Shown one piece after another: positions 40,425 to 49,934 of a stretch of 51,626 bases of DNA. A program made the translations under genes and the position numbers. Position 1 is the first letter of the stretch. Each line of letters starts with the position of its first letter. The DNA lies in assembly GCA_024635625.1 (NCBI GenBank), contig JAGXIQ010000122.1, positions 1 to 51,626 on the forward strand, written 5' to 3'. The notes under the pieces were generated by a model that searched no databases, had not been told where the DNA came from, and worked only from the letters and a program-made list of their open reading frames with translations. This DNA is from Loktanella sp. Lineage in GTDB: Bacteria; Pseudomonadota; Alphaproteobacteria; Rhodobacterales; Rhodobacteraceae.

Positions 40425-40530
40425 CCGTCCCCTTCAGTCTTAGCAGGTCATAACAGAACGCCCCCGCCAGAAAAGGTCGGAATGTGTAGGGGACGGTGGG
40501 CGGGGCGCCTTTGCCGCATGTTGCGGCAAA
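40425..40530 (-). promoter_or_regulatory. Structured leader RNA of lysA (predicted)
   Basis: The 139-base gap ahead of lysA holds, in transcript order: a perfect 9-bp hairpin (TTTGCCGCA and TGCGGCAAA, 40510-40530); arm A CGCCCCGCC (40507-40499); arm B CCGTCCCCT (40496-40488); arm A' GGCGGGGGCG (40468-40459, one extra G); and arm B' AGGGGACGG (40433-40425), which is the lysA ribosome binding site. A pairs with A' and B with B'. These helices cross, so they could form a pseudoknot or compete. Closing B-B' would hide the ribosome binding site. No known riboswitch class was recognised. Confidence 0.5.
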
Positions 40531-40559
40531 CAGCGCCGAACGCCGTAAACGTCTGATCC

Positions 40560-40886
40560 CTATCGAATGGGCTTGGACCGCAGGAAAAGGTACAGCGGCA
40601 AGCCACAACTTACCCCGATGCAAAACGTCGCAGGAATCGCTAGCAAGGCCAGCCAGTTGCGGCGCACGGCCACCTCTGCGACGATCCAGATCGTCAAGGT
40701 GATCGCAGCAATCGTCAGATCCCAGACCAGACCGCTGGTGGCGGCATTTACATACCAAGCGTCGATCATGCGCGACAGCGACCAGCCTTCGGCCTGAAAC
40801 CATGCAATAAACCAAGACATCGGATGGATCGCCCCCCAGACGGCCAGCGCCGCCCAGACCCAGCGCAGCGGGGACATGTCCTTCAC
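40560..40886 (-). CDS. DUF2834 membrane protein
   Basis: A 108-residue protein with three hydrophobic segments (WVWAALAVWGAIHPMSWFIAW near the start, then two more) that fits the DUF2834 family; function unknown. I use the GTG start because it overlaps the TGA of the upstream lipoprotein gene in GTGA, a common coupled arrangement. A later ATG, three codons in, has AAGG only 2-3 bases ahead, too close to serve. The lysA leader follows it. Confidence 0.75.
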   Translation of the reverse strand: MKDMSPLRWVWAALAVWGAIHPMSWFIAWFQAEGWSLSRMIDAWYVNAATSGLVWDLTIAAITLTIWIVAEVAVRRNWLALLAIPATFCIGVSCGLPLYLFLRSKPIR

Positions 40887-41128
40887 AGGCCCAAGCTCAG
40901 CGGAATGCCCGCCGCCCCCAGCCGAAGCCCACCTGGCCCCAACGTGACACGCCCAATACCTTCGGACACAGTCACGCCCGGCGTCACCCCGTTCGGTCCA
41001 ACAGCCAGCCCCACATCTGCTACAGCTCCGGTCTGGTCTTGGGTCTGACCGGGCGCTACAGGTTCACCCTGCGCGCCACATCCCGCAAGAATCAAAGCCA
41101 GAACGCCCCCCACTGTCACCTTGATCAT
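40883..41128 (-). CDS. Small lipoprotein, LptM-like
   Basis: An 81-residue protein starting [17 protein letters not shown], in which LAGC is a lipobox and the Cys is the lipidation site, so it is anchored in a membrane facing the periplasm. The sequence [10 protein letters not shown] just after the lipobox resembles the CGxxGPLxxP start of LptM (YifL), the small lipoprotein that aids assembly of the LPS translocon; LptM genes often precede lysA. The tail is Gly- and Val-rich. The start overlaps the argH stop (ATGA). The LptM assignment is an inference from the motif and the argH-lysA position. Confidence 0.8.
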   Translation of the reverse strand: MIKVTVGGVLALILAGCGAQGEPVAPGQTQDQTGAVADVGLAVGPNGVTPGVTVSEGIGRVTLGPGGLRLGAAGIPLSLGL

Positions 41129-42513
41129 TCGAGCGCCTTTCGCCAATGGGCCACCGCCTCGCGAACGCGGGCGGGCGATGTGCCGCCAAAACTGGTCCTA
41201 GACGCGACAGAGTTTTCGACCCCAAGCACATCAAAAACATCCTGCTTGATACCTTCATGCACAGATTGCATCTGGGCAAGCGTCAAATCAGGCAGATCGC
41301 AACCTAGGCCTTCGGCCATGGCGACCAACGAACCCGTCACGTGATGCGCCTCGCGGAACGGCAGGCCCAATTCGCGCACAAGCCAATCGGCCAGATCCGT
41401 TGCAGTGGAAAAGCCCGTCGCCGCCGCGGCCTTCAAGCTGTCTTGGTTTGCGGTCATATCGCCCACCATGCCCGCCATCGCGGTCAGGGCTAGCAACAGG
41501 TTGTCAGCAGCGTCAAAGACCTGTTCCTTATCTTCCTGCATGTCCTTGGAATAAGCCAACGGCAGGCCCTTCATCACCATTGTCAGCGCCACGTTCGCAC
41601 CAAAAATTCGTCCGATCTTGGCGCGGATCAGTTCAGCGGCGTCAGGATTACGTTTTTGCGGCATGATGCTACTGCCCGTCGACCAGCGGTCCGACATCTT
41701 AACGAAGCGGAATTGGGCAGACGACCAGATCACCAGTTCTTCCGCCATACGGCTAAGGTGGACAGCACAGATCGTGGCGGCGCCTAAAAATTCCAACGCA
41801 AAGTCCCGGTCACTGACTGCGTCCAAAGAATTGCCCATAGGTCCGTCGAAACCCAACGCCTCCGCTGTCATGTGGCGGTCAATGGGAAAGGATGTTCCAG
41901 CCAAGGCAGCGGCACCAAGGGGCGACAAGTTCATGCGCTTGCGCGCATCAGCAAAGCGGGACCGGTCGCGTGCGAACATTTCGACATAGGCCATCATATG
42001 ATGGCCCCATGTGACGGGCTGTGCCACCTGCAAATGTGTGAACCCGGGCATGACCCAGTCTGCGCCGGCTTCTGCCTGCCCCAATAGCGCATGTTGCAGC
42101 GCTAGCAGTGCTTGATCCGCCCCATCGCACTGATCCCGCACCCACAGCCGGAAATCGACCGCAACTTGATCGTTGCGGGACCGGGCTGTGTGCAGACGTC
42201 CTGCCGCCTCGCCGACAACCTCTTTCAAACGCGCCTCCACATTCATGTGGATGTCTTCAAGTGCGGTCGAGAACGCGAAGTCACCGCCTTCGATCTCTGA
42301 CAGTACCGTGAGCAGGCCTTCCCGTATGGCGTCAGCGTCGCTATCACTGATAATGCCCGTGGCAGCCAGCATGGCGGCATGGGCACGAGATCCCGCGATG
42401 TCTTGCGACGCTAGCCGTTTGTCGAACCCGATCGAGGCATTAATCGCCTCCATGATCGCGTCCGGCCCTGCGGCAAAGCGGCCGCCCCACATCGTGTTCG
42501 CAGTTTTGGTCAT
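41125..42513 (-). CDS. argH: Argininosuccinate lyase
   Basis: ArgH splits argininosuccinate into arginine and fumarate, the last step of arginine synthesis. The 462-residue protein of the fumarase/aspartase superfamily has [11 protein letters not shown] (108-118), TH (159-160) and the flexible catalytic loop [11 protein letters not shown] (280-290) containing the catalytic Ser. The chosen ATG gives [13 protein letters not shown]; a longer frame of 26 codons overlaps the opposite gene. The start lies 15 bases from the divergent thioredoxin-like gene. Confidence 0.97.
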   Translation of the reverse strand: MTKTANTMWGGRFAAGPDAIMEAINASIGFDKRLASQDIAGSRAHAAMLAATGIISDSDADAIREGLLTVLSEIEGGDFAFSTALEDIHMNVEARLKEVVGEAAGRLHTARSRNDQVAVDFRLWVRDQCDGADQALLALQHALLGQAEAGADWVMPGFTHLQVAQPVTWGHHMMAYVEMFARDRSRFADARKRMNLSPLGAAALAGTSFPIDRHMTAEALGFDGPMGNSLDAVSDRDFALEFLGAATICAVHLSRMAEELVIWSSAQFRFVKMSDRWSTGSSIMPQKRNPDAAELIRAKIGRIFGANVALTMVMKGLPLAYSKDMQEDKEQVFDAADNLLLALTAMAGMVGDMTANQDSLKAAAATGFSTATDLADWLVRELGLPFREAHHVTGSLVAMAEGLGCDLPDLTLAQMQSVHEGIKQDVFDVLGVENSVASRTSFGGTSPARVREAVAHWRKALE

Positions 42514-42528
42514 GGAAGGACGCGCCCC

Positions 42529-43077
42529 TTGAAGTCTTTGAAATTCGCCCTGCTTTATACGGGCCTTGCGATCCTTGCAAACGCGGCTCACGCCCAGACG
42601 GACCTTGAGGCGCTGAAAGACGGCGATATGCGCAAGTTAGTCATCGCCAGCGAACCTGTCGCAGCACCCGAAGTGACCTTTACCGCCGAGGATGGATCCG
42701 AAGCGACCCTTGCGGATTATGCGGGTACGCCTGTTGTGCTGAACTTCTGGGCGACATGGTGTGCACCATGCCGCAAAGAGATGCCGCATCTGGCGGAATT
42801 ACAGGACACGATGGGCGACCAGATTACGGTTCTGACCATAGCTACAGGTCGTAATCCCCCAGAAGCCATCGACCGCTTTTTCAAAGAGATCGGCGTGACC
42901 AATCTGCCAAAAGCGACTGATCCACGTCAGGAAATGGCCCGCGCCTTTGGCGTGCTGGGTTTGCCAATTACTGTCATCCTCGATGCCGAGGGTAACGAAA
43001 TCGCCCGACTGCAAGGCGATGCCGATTGGTCATCGGACAGTGCCAAGGCCATTCTGGCGGCGGTTGCCGCCGATTAA
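42529..43077 (+). CDS. TlpA-like periplasmic thioredoxin
   Basis: A 182-residue TlpA/ResA-type thioredoxin with a signal peptide ([20 protein letters not shown]), so it faces the periplasm, and an active site WCAPC (Cys78, Cys81). Such proteins reduce disulfides in cytochrome c or copper-protein maturation. The TTG start has GGAAGGA about 8 bases ahead; this ribosome binding site overlaps the argH start region on the other strand. The stop overlaps the convergent antiporter stop in TTAA. Confidence 0.9.
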   Translation: MKSLKFALLYTGLAILANAAHAQTDLEALKDGDMRKLVIASEPVAAPEVTFTAEDGSEATLADYAGTPVVLNFWATWCAPCRKEMPHLAELQDTMGDQITVLTIATGRNPPEAIDRFFKEIGVTNLPKATDPRQEMARAFGVLGLPITVILDAEGNEIARLQGDADWSSDSAKAILAAVAAD

Positions 43078-45002
43078 CGCCCGGGCGTCGGATCGTCTGG
43101 CGAAAGGGCGACGCCGTTACGACGGATAATTTCGTCGACGTCGTCGCCATTCGCGGCCATTCGTGCCCGCAACTGGCCAAAGCTGGGGCCGCCCTCGGCG
43201 AAAAGTTGGTCCTGCAGGGCAATCAATTCTTTAGTCTTGTCCAAATAGCGTTTGTCCATCGGATTGCCGCCGACCTCTGCAAAGACGGGGGCCATTATAA
43301 TCAACCGCGCCGAATCGTCTGCGACGAATCCGTCTGCCATACCGACGGCATCGTCGTGGGCCACGCCCAGCGCCTCTAGCGCAGAGCGGCCGATGCGGAC
43401 CGAACTGTCAAATGTTTCGCGGACGATGTCCCGACATCCTGCCTGAAACAGCTCATAAACATGGTGCCGGTCGCGGGCACGCGCGATGATGTGAACTTGG
43501 GGAAATTGTTCCTTAACGTAGGCCACCAGTTCCGTGGCCTTTTCGCGATCGTCGATGGTCACGACCAACATCCGGGCGGTGCGGATGCCCGCTGCCTCTA
43601 GCATGTCGGGGCGTGTCGCATCACCGAAATAGGCCCGCAGGCCGAACAAACGCAGCGTGTCGATCTGTGCGGCGGAATAGTCGATGACCGTGGGGGCGAA
43701 ACCGCCGCCTTCAAGCATACGTTTGACGATGCCGCCCACACGCCCATGCCCCGCAATAATCACTTCGGCCGGGGTTTCGATGGTGTCATGCGCGCGGGCA
43801 ACGCCCTCGGCGGCGCGGGGCATGATGACCCGGTCGTGAAAGATAAACAGCGCCGGGGTCAGCAACATCGATAATGCGACCACCAACAACAGTTGATCGG
43901 CCAAATCCGACGGCATAATATTACCGGCAACCACGAAGGAGAGCAGCACGAAACCGAACTCTCCTGCTTGGGCCAGTCCCAAACCGAACAGCCAACGATC
44001 GGTGGGTTCCAACCGAAAGACAAACGCTAGCGAAAGCAGAACGAGGGCCTTTAATGTGATTAGTCCTAAGGTCAGGCCCAGAATCAGCGCAAACTGATCG
44101 AAAAGCAGCGCAAAGTTGATGCCCGCGCCAACGGACATAAAGAATAGGCCCAGCAACAGCCCGCGGAAGGGGTCGATATCGCTTTCAAGTTCGTGTCGAT
44201 AATCGCTGCTGGCCAACACGACGCCTGCGATAAAGGTGCCCAGCGCAGGTGACAGGCCCACCAGAGACATCAATAGGGCGATCCCCACGACCATCATCAA
44301 AGCGGCGGCGACGAACAATTCGCGAAGGTCCGCCTTGGCAATAAACCGAAACACTGGGCCAGTCAGCGTGCGACCGACAACAACGACCGCCGCAATTGCT
44401 GCCAGTGTTGCCAGCATGGTCTGCCAGCCATTCAAATTGGCGACAAGACTTATGCCCGCGTCATGAGCCTCTTCCCCGTGCCCACCACCCGACATTGCTA
44501 GCAGCGGTAGCAAAGCCAGCATTGGGATCACGGCAATGTCCTGCGTAAGCAGCACGGCAAAGCTTGCCTGACCGCCGTCGGATTTCAGCAGGCCTTTTTC
44601 GCTCAACGTCTGCAACACGATTGCGGTCGATGACAGCGCCAGTACCGCACCAGCAGCCAGCGCCACGGTCCACGGCAAACCAAAGGCCACGCCAGCGGCC
44701 ATAACCGCTGCCATGGTCAAGGTGACTTGCCCGCCGCCCAGACCCAGTAGCCGCCCACGCATGTCCCACAGTTTTTGCGGTTCAAGTTCTAACCCGACGA
44801 GGAACAGCATCATCACGACGCCGAACTCTGCAAAGTGCTGAATTTGCACGACATCGACCTGCAGCACACTTAACGCTGGGCTAATCGCGATGCCAGCGAT
44901 CAGATATCCGAGGACGGACCCAAGCCCCGCACGGGTCGCCAAAGGCACAGCGATCACACCGGCGACAAGGAACAAGAACGTCAGAAGCAGGACAGAGGTC
45001 AT
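43074..45002 (-). CDS. CPA2-family cation:proton antiporter (KefB/KefC-like)
   Basis: A 642-residue protein with a 12-13-helix Na+/H+-exchanger domain (GYLIAGIAISPALSVLQVDV, LALSSTAIVLQTLSEKGLLK, VLLTQDIAVIPML), followed by a TrkA-N nucleotide-binding domain (VIIAGHGRVGGIVKRMLEGG) and a C-terminal tail. It is like KefB/KefC or YbaL, which exchange potassium or sodium for protons and are gated by nucleotides or glutathione adducts. A KefF/KefG partner is not in the window. The start was chosen with AAAGG 9-10 bases ahead; the longer frame of 10 codons lacks this. Confidence 0.92.
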   Translation of the reverse strand: MTSVLLLTFLFLVAGVIAVPLATRAGLGSVLGYLIAGIAISPALSVLQVDVVQIQHFAEFGVVMMLFLVGLELEPQKLWDMRGRLLGLGGGQVTLTMAAVMAAGVAFGLPWTVALAAGAVLALSSTAIVLQTLSEKGLLKSDGGQASFAVLLTQDIAVIPMLALLPLLAMSGGGHGEEAHDAGISLVANLNGWQTMLATLAAIAAVVVVGRTLTGPVFRFIAKADLRELFVAAALMMVVGIALLMSLVGLSPALGTFIAGVVLASSDYRHELESDIDPFRGLLLGLFFMSVGAGINFALLFDQFALILGLTLGLITLKALVLLSLAFVFRLEPTDRWLFGLGLAQAGEFGFVLLSFVVAGNIMPSDLADQLLLVVALSMLLTPALFIFHDRVIMPRAAEGVARAHDTIETPAEVIIAGHGRVGGIVKRMLEGGGFAPTVIDYSAAQIDTLRLFGLRAYFGDATRPDMLEAAGIRTARMLVVTIDDREKATELVAYVKEQFPQVHIIARARDRHHVYELFQAGCRDIVRETFDSSVRIGRSALEALGVAHDDAVGMADGFVADDSARLIIMAPVFAEVGGNPMDKRYLDKTKELIALQDQLFAEGGPSFGQLRARMAANGDDVDEIIRRNGVALSPDDPTPGR

Positions 45003-45070
45003 GGGGCGCGGCCTTTGAAAACACTTATTCACGTTCGTAAGACAGAACGCGTGGCCGGAACAGACGCGTC

Positions 45071-45087
45071 GCGCGCTTTATGCGCGC
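45071..45087 (-). terminator. Hairpin at the yqgE stop codon
   Basis: GCGCGC (45082-45087) and GCGCGC (45071-45076) form a 6-bp stem around the loop ATAAA that contains the yqgE stop codon. It may weaken read-through into the antiporter gene that follows. Confidence 0.35.
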
Positions 45088-45644
45088 CCACCGCTGGCGG
45101 ACAACATCTCTGGCAACACACCCATCAGCTTAAGCGCGGCGGCCCATTTACTGGTGTGATTTTCGCCGAACAAGACACTGTTGTCTGAGGGGCCAGTGAG
45201 CCAGCCATTTTTTGCCAACTCGGCTTCCAACTGACCCGGCCCCCAACCCGCATAACCCAGCGCAAGCATCGATGTCGCAGGACCCGCGCCCTGTGCCAAT
45301 GCCTGCAAAACATCAAGCGTCGCTGTCATGCCAATCCCGTCTGCGACAACCATCGTATTCTCGTCAGAGGTGTAATCAAGGGAATGCAGTACGAATCCCC
45401 GCGCCCGTTCGACCGGACCGCCACTTTGCACCCGTATGTCCCGACACGCTGGGGTGCTGGGTATTTTCATCTGGGACAAAAGCTTGTCGAAAACGATCTC
45501 TGGCAGGGGGCGGTTAACGATCAGGCCCATGGTACCTTCTTCTGAATGCGCACAGACATAAATCACGGCGCCCGCAAAGCGCGGATCGCCCATATCAGGC
45601 ATCGCAATCAAAAGTTTGCCGCGCAGGTCGTCGATCCGGTCCAT
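45078..45644 (-). CDS. yqgE: YqgE/AlgH family protein
   Basis: A 188-residue protein of the YqgE/AlgH (DUF179) family. It starts MDRIDDLRGKLLIAMPDMGD and shows GTMGLIVNRPLPE, SGGPVERARGFVLH and GYAGWGPGQLEAELAKNGWL. The molecular role is not known; the family was linked to alginate regulation in Pseudomonas. No good ribosome binding site precedes the ATG. It is divergent from the DsbD-alpha-like gene. Confidence 0.95.
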   Translation of the reverse strand: MDRIDDLRGKLLIAMPDMGDPRFAGAVIYVCAHSEEGTMGLIVNRPLPEIVFDKLLSQMKIPSTPACRDIRVQSGGPVERARGFVLHSLDYTSDENTMVVADGIGMTATLDVLQALAQGAGPATSMLALGYAGWGPGQLEAELAKNGWLTGPSDNSVLFGENHTSKWAAALKLMGVLPEMLSASGGRA

Positions 45645-45752
45645 ACAAATGATGATGCGCCCGCAAGCCGGGCGGTGCAAGCAGATCACGCACACGCAAT
45701 ATCGCCCATTCGTGACTTCCCATGTCAGTCGATTTTGCGCAGGTAAGGCGCT

Positions 45753-46526
45753 ATGACATATGCAGCCACTCTTTTACTCGCCCTCGCCATCCCTGCCCTA
45801 GCTTCCCCTGCGTCTGCGCAGAGCGAAGATGTGGCGCGTGTTACTGTTCTGCCCGGTTGGATCACCGCGCAGGGTACCCATATGGCCGCGTTGCGGATCG
45901 ACCTGCTACCGGGGTGGAAGACTTATTGGCGTGCGCCCGGCGACGCAGGCATTCCGCCGATGATCACCGTAACTGGTGGCGGTGTAAAAAATGTCGCCTT
46001 TCACTGGCCAACGCCGCAAGTCTTTGATCAGAACGGAATGCGGTCCATCGGCTACCACGACGTGCTCGTGCTACCCGTTGAGGTGTCGGGCACAGCGCCT
46101 TTGCGTCTAACGGGCACGTTGGATATCGGTGTGTGCCTTGAAATCTGTGTACCCGCGCAACTGACCTTCGACGCCCCCCTGACGGACGGTCCGCGCGATC
46201 CTGCCATTGTGGGTGCCTTGCTTAATCAACCGCAAACCGGTGGCCACGCGACCTGCCGTGTCACGCCAACGGCTGACGGCCTTCAACTGAATGCAATCCT
46301 GACGCTGCCCTACACCGGGATCGAAGAAGCACTGGTGATCGAGGCGGGCGATCCGCATATCTGGGTGTCGGAGCCGATGATAACGCGCCGCGGAGACACT
46401 GTCACCGCCAGCGCCGAAATGGTGCGCGGCGCAGGCGGGGCGTTTGCCTTCGACCGCAGCGCCGTTCGTTTTACCGTACTGGGCCAAGACCGAGCGCTAG
46501 AGGTCCAAGGCTGCGCGGCGGGCTGA
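45753..46526 (+). CDS. DsbD-alpha-like periplasmic protein
   Basis: A 257-residue secreted protein with a signal peptide (MTYAATLLLALAIPALASPA, cleavage near ASA) and the fold of the N-terminal domain of DsbD: LLPGWKTYWRAPGDAGIPP near the front and DIGVCLEICVPAQ, whose two Cys could form a redox pair. The membrane DsbD-beta and thioredoxin DsbD-gamma domains are absent. It probably passes or accepts disulfide electrons in the periplasm. The ribosome binding site GTAAGG lies 4-5 bases ahead. The stop is 3 bases from that of the convergent RND pump. Confidence 0.87.
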   Translation: MTYAATLLLALAIPALASPASAQSEDVARVTVLPGWITAQGTHMAALRIDLLPGWKTYWRAPGDAGIPPMITVTGGGVKNVAFHWPTPQVFDQNGMRSIGYHDVLVLPVEVSGTAPLRLTGTLDIGVCLEICVPAQLTFDAPLTDGPRDPAIVGALLNQPQTGGHATCRVTPTADGLQLNAILTLPYTGIEEALVIEAGDPHIWVSEPMITRRGDTVTASAEMVRGAGGAFAFDRSAVRFTVLGQDRALEVQGCAAG

Positions 46527-46529
46527 CCT

Positions 46530-49500
46530 TCAACTCGTCGTGCGCCACCCCATCGCTAACCCGGCGACCACGTAGATCGCCAGCAAGATCATAGCGAGGC
46601 ATGCGACGAAGATCGCCATAGCCACCCCTGCCCCACCAGCCAACATTGGCAGCAGGGCTTGGGCTGCGGGCCACGCGGCCCCGGTGATTAATACAGGGGC
46701 CACCAGGGCTGCGAACAAAGCCGCGGCGGCCAGCGCACCGCCGACGACAGGCAACCACATTGCCCGATGACGCGACCGCAGCGCACGCCGCGCCGTCGTC
46801 ACCTGACGCGCAAAGTCGGCCTGCATCGCCATCAGGGACGGCACGACAAGCAACACAAGCACCATGCCGAACCCAAGACCATACACCAGCGTGATGACAG
46901 TCGGCTTAAGAAATTCGGCCTGTGTGGATCCTTCATAAAGCAGCGGCGCAAGGCCAAGGACAGTGGTTAGCGTCGTCAACAGTACGGGACGCAGGCGGTT
47001 TGCAACGCCGTCGATGATCGCGGGCACCAGCCCCCTGTCTTCGGCATATTCGTCAATCGTCGTCACCAACACGATGGAGTCGTTGATGATAATTCCGACC
47101 ATACCAATCAATCCAACGACGGTGAACAAACTCATTGGGATGCCCCAAGCGTTGTGACCATAGATCGTGCCAACCAGACCAAAGGGAATAATCGCCATAA
47201 CCACGATGGGGCGCGTCCAACTGGAAAAGATCCACGCAAGACTAAGGTAGATGCCAGCCAGCACCATGATCAAGGCATTGGTTGCATCGGACAGGAACGC
47301 GCTTTCCTGTTCCGACAGACCCGCAAGGTTTGTCTGAATACCGAAGCGTTCAGCAATGTTAGGCAGGATCGTCTCGACGATGATCTTTTGAATCTCTGCC
47401 GCGCGGTCAGGGTCGTCGTCAGATAGATCGCCCGTGACAGAAATAAGTGGAACGCCGTTTTCCCGCCTGACGGTGCCAAAACCTGTACGGCTTTGCACAC
47501 TGACCACGTCGCCCAAAGAAACATAGACGCCATCGCCGGTCCTGATCTGGGTCCGGTCAAGGAAATCGGCCAGTAATTCTCCATCGGGGAGTTCCACGCG
47601 AATGGTGGCAGAGCGGACACCGTCAGGATAGCTGGCGGCCTCGATCCCGCCAAGGCGGTTGCGCAAGGTGCTGCCCAAAGCATCAATCGACAACCCTAGC
47701 GCCTCGCCCTGCGGGGTCAATTCAAGCAGTAATTCTTCTTTGTCGTAGGCAAGGCTGTCTTCCAGACCCGATATTTCTGCAAATTGCGTCAACTCTGATT
47801 TCAGCACCTCGGCGGCTTCTTTCAGCGTTACCGCATCCGCGCCAAACATTTGAACGTCAAGGCTATCACCACCGGGGCCAGAGCCCCAACTACGAAAGCT
47901 GACGGTCTCTGCCATGGGGGATTGCACGACCTCTTCCTGCAAAGCAGCAACGAATTCGGAACTGGTCATTTCTCGGCTATCGGCATCGACAAGACTAATG
48001 CTGATCGCGCCAAGCTGGTCAGGGTCCTTCTGGTCAGCGCCGCTGATGCCACGACCTGCATTGCCGCCGACCTCTGCCACGACATATGTGACCGGATTAC
48101 TACCCGTCTCTTCTGCGATGCGGTCTGACAGGGCTGTCGTCGCCCGTTGCATCTCATGCATCATCTCGATCGTATCGGATCGTGTGGCATTCGGCAGCAT
48201 GGCGAAATTGCCTGTCACCTCGCCCTGTTCAGGAGAAGAGAAAAACTGCCAGCGAACGTCCCCCTTGATAAACAGCGCCATCTGGCTGGCGAGGATTACG
48301 AGCACCCCGGCAAGGACCGGATAGCGGGCGCGGATGACCAGCGCCATGAAAGGGCGGAAAATCCGCAGGCTGAAAGCATCAAAGCCCCTGTTCACCCAAC
48401 GCGACGGCGCATCATACCATGCCTGTCCGGCGTTCGGGCCGATGGAATGGCTCAGGTGATGGGGCAGGATCAGGAAACATTCGACCAGCGAAGCCGCCAG
48501 TACCACGATCACGGTAAAGGGAATATCAGCTATCAAACTGCCAAATCGTCCACCCACGGCGACAAGGCCGAAAAACGCAATTGTCGTGGTCAGCGTGGCG
48601 GAAAACACCGGGCTGAACATTTTGATCGCGGCCCGCTCTGCTGCGACTTGCGGCGGTTCCTTTAGCACGCGCGCGCGGTAGTCTGCGTGTTCACCCACGA
48701 CGATGGCGTCGTCCACCACGATGCCCAGCGTCAAGATCAAGGCAAAAAGCGAGATCATGTTGATGGTAATGCCAAAAGCATACATCAACGCGATTGCTGC
48801 CAGCATAGATGCCGGAATTCCCATCGCCACCCAAAGCGCGGTGCGGGCGTTCAGGAACAAGAACAATAGGATCACAACAAGGGCGAGGCCCTGCAAACCG
48901 TTTTCGAACAACAGATCAAGACGGCCCGTGATTTGTTCTGCGCGGGCGTTGATCAGGTCGATTGTGGTGCCAGCAGGCAATGTCGCCTGCAACTGTGCCG
49001 CAACTTCCTCTACGCTGTCCTGCAGGCCGATTGCATCGCCGTTCGCGGACCGCACGACACTGATTTCCACCGCCGGGTTGTCGCCGACAAAATAGGCACG
49101 ACTGCGGTCCACGCCTTCTACCGTCACGCGCGCCACATCGCCCACAGTCAGCGTGGACCCATCAGGGTTCGACCGTAGTGTAATCGCAGCAATATCTTCC
49201 GCCGTACGCTTTGCGATACCTGTGCGCACGCGGGCAGCGCCAGACACGTCGCCCACGGCGTCACCAACTGACTCCTCGGCAATGCGGTCGGCAATATCGG
49301 ACAGTCCGATATCGTATTGGATCAAGGACAACGAGGGAACTTCGACGATAGTGGACGGTGCTGCGATGCCGCGCACCGTTGCCTGCGTGACGCCCGCCTG
49401 AAACAGCCGAACAACCATTTCATCAGCAAAGCGGCCTAGCTGGTCCACGCTGACGGGGCCAGTGATGACCACGTCAGTCACGCGGTCGGACCAACCGCCG

Positions 49501-49934
49501 CGGCGCAACTCCGGGTCTTCGGCGTCCTCTGGCAGGTTGCCAGCAGAATCGATGGCTGCTTGCACGTTTTCCGCTGCCCGGTCGATGTCGGTGCCTGGGG
49601 CAAATTCCAGCTCGATCCGGGCGCTTCCCTCGGTGGATCGAGATTCTGTATCTGTGACACCTTCGACAGCCTGCAGCGCTGGACCAAGGACTTGAACAAT
49701 ACCCTCGTCCACGGATTCAGCACCCGCCCCGTCCCAACGGACGGTAACGTCGATACCGTCTACGATGACATCGGGGAAATACTGGGCGCGCATATTGGGC
49801 CAAGCCATGACGCCCGCTCCCAGCATCAAGAACAACAACAGGTTCGCGATTGTTTTATGCCGAGTAAAATAAGAAAGTATGCCGCCGGCGCGGGTGTTCA
49901 GCGCGTCACCCCCGGTTGTCTTGTGCCCCGCCAT
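46530..49934 (-). CDS. RND efflux pump inner-membrane permease
   Basis: A 1134-residue RND permease with twelve membrane segments and two large periplasmic loops. The N terminus has a membrane segment followed by AQYFPDVIVDGIDVTVRWDG, and the centre contains FALILTLGIVVDDAIVVGEH with the acidic pair used for proton relay. The C-terminal half repeats the pattern (FTVVGLIGMVGIIINDSIVL). It exports hydrophobic compounds or metals across the periplasm with an adaptor and an outer-membrane channel; the substrate is not predictable. The ATG shares an A with the adaptor stop (TGATG). No outer-membrane partner is in the window. Confidence 0.95.
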   Translation of the reverse strand: MAGHKTTGGDALNTRAGGILSYFTRHKTIANLLLFLMLGAGVMAWPNMRAQYFPDVIVDGIDVTVRWDGAGAESVDEGIVQVLGPALQAVEGVTDTESRSTEGSARIELEFAPGTDIDRAAENVQAAIDSAGNLPEDAEDPELRRGGWSDRVTDVVITGPVSVDQLGRFADEMVVRLFQAGVTQATVRGIAAPSTIVEVPSLSLIQYDIGLSDIADRIAEESVGDAVGDVSGAARVRTGIAKRTAEDIAAITLRSNPDGSTLTVGDVARVTVEGVDRSRAYFVGDNPAVEISVVRSANGDAIGLQDSVEEVAAQLQATLPAGTTIDLINARAEQITGRLDLLFENGLQGLALVVILLFLFLNARTALWVAMGIPASMLAAIALMYAFGITINMISLFALILTLGIVVDDAIVVGEHADYRARVLKEPPQVAAERAAIKMFSPVFSATLTTTIAFFGLVAVGGRFGSLIADIPFTVIVVLAASLVECFLILPHHLSHSIGPNAGQAWYDAPSRWVNRGFDAFSLRIFRPFMALVIRARYPVLAGVLVILASQMALFIKGDVRWQFFSSPEQGEVTGNFAMLPNATRSDTIEMMHEMQRATTALSDRIAEETGSNPVTYVVAEVGGNAGRGISGADQKDPDQLGAISISLVDADSREMTSSEFVAALQEEVVQSPMAETVSFRSWGSGPGGDSLDVQMFGADAVTLKEAAEVLKSELTQFAEISGLEDSLAYDKEELLLELTPQGEALGLSIDALGSTLRNRLGGIEAASYPDGVRSATIRVELPDGELLADFLDRTQIRTGDGVYVSLGDVVSVQSRTGFGTVRRENGVPLISVTGDLSDDDPDRAAEIQKIIVETILPNIAERFGIQTNLAGLSEQESAFLSDATNALIMVLAGIYLSLAWIFSSWTRPIVVMAIIPFGLVGTIYGHNAWGIPMSLFTVVGLIGMVGIIINDSIVLVTTIDEYAEDRGLVPAIIDGVANRLRPVLLTTLTTVLGLAPLLYEGSTQAEFLKPTVITLVYGLGFGMVLVLLVVPSLMAMQADFARQVTTARRALRSRHRAMWLPVVGGALAAAALFAALVAPVLITGAAWPAAQALLPMLAGGAGVAMAIFVACLAMILLAIYVVAGLAMGWRTTS

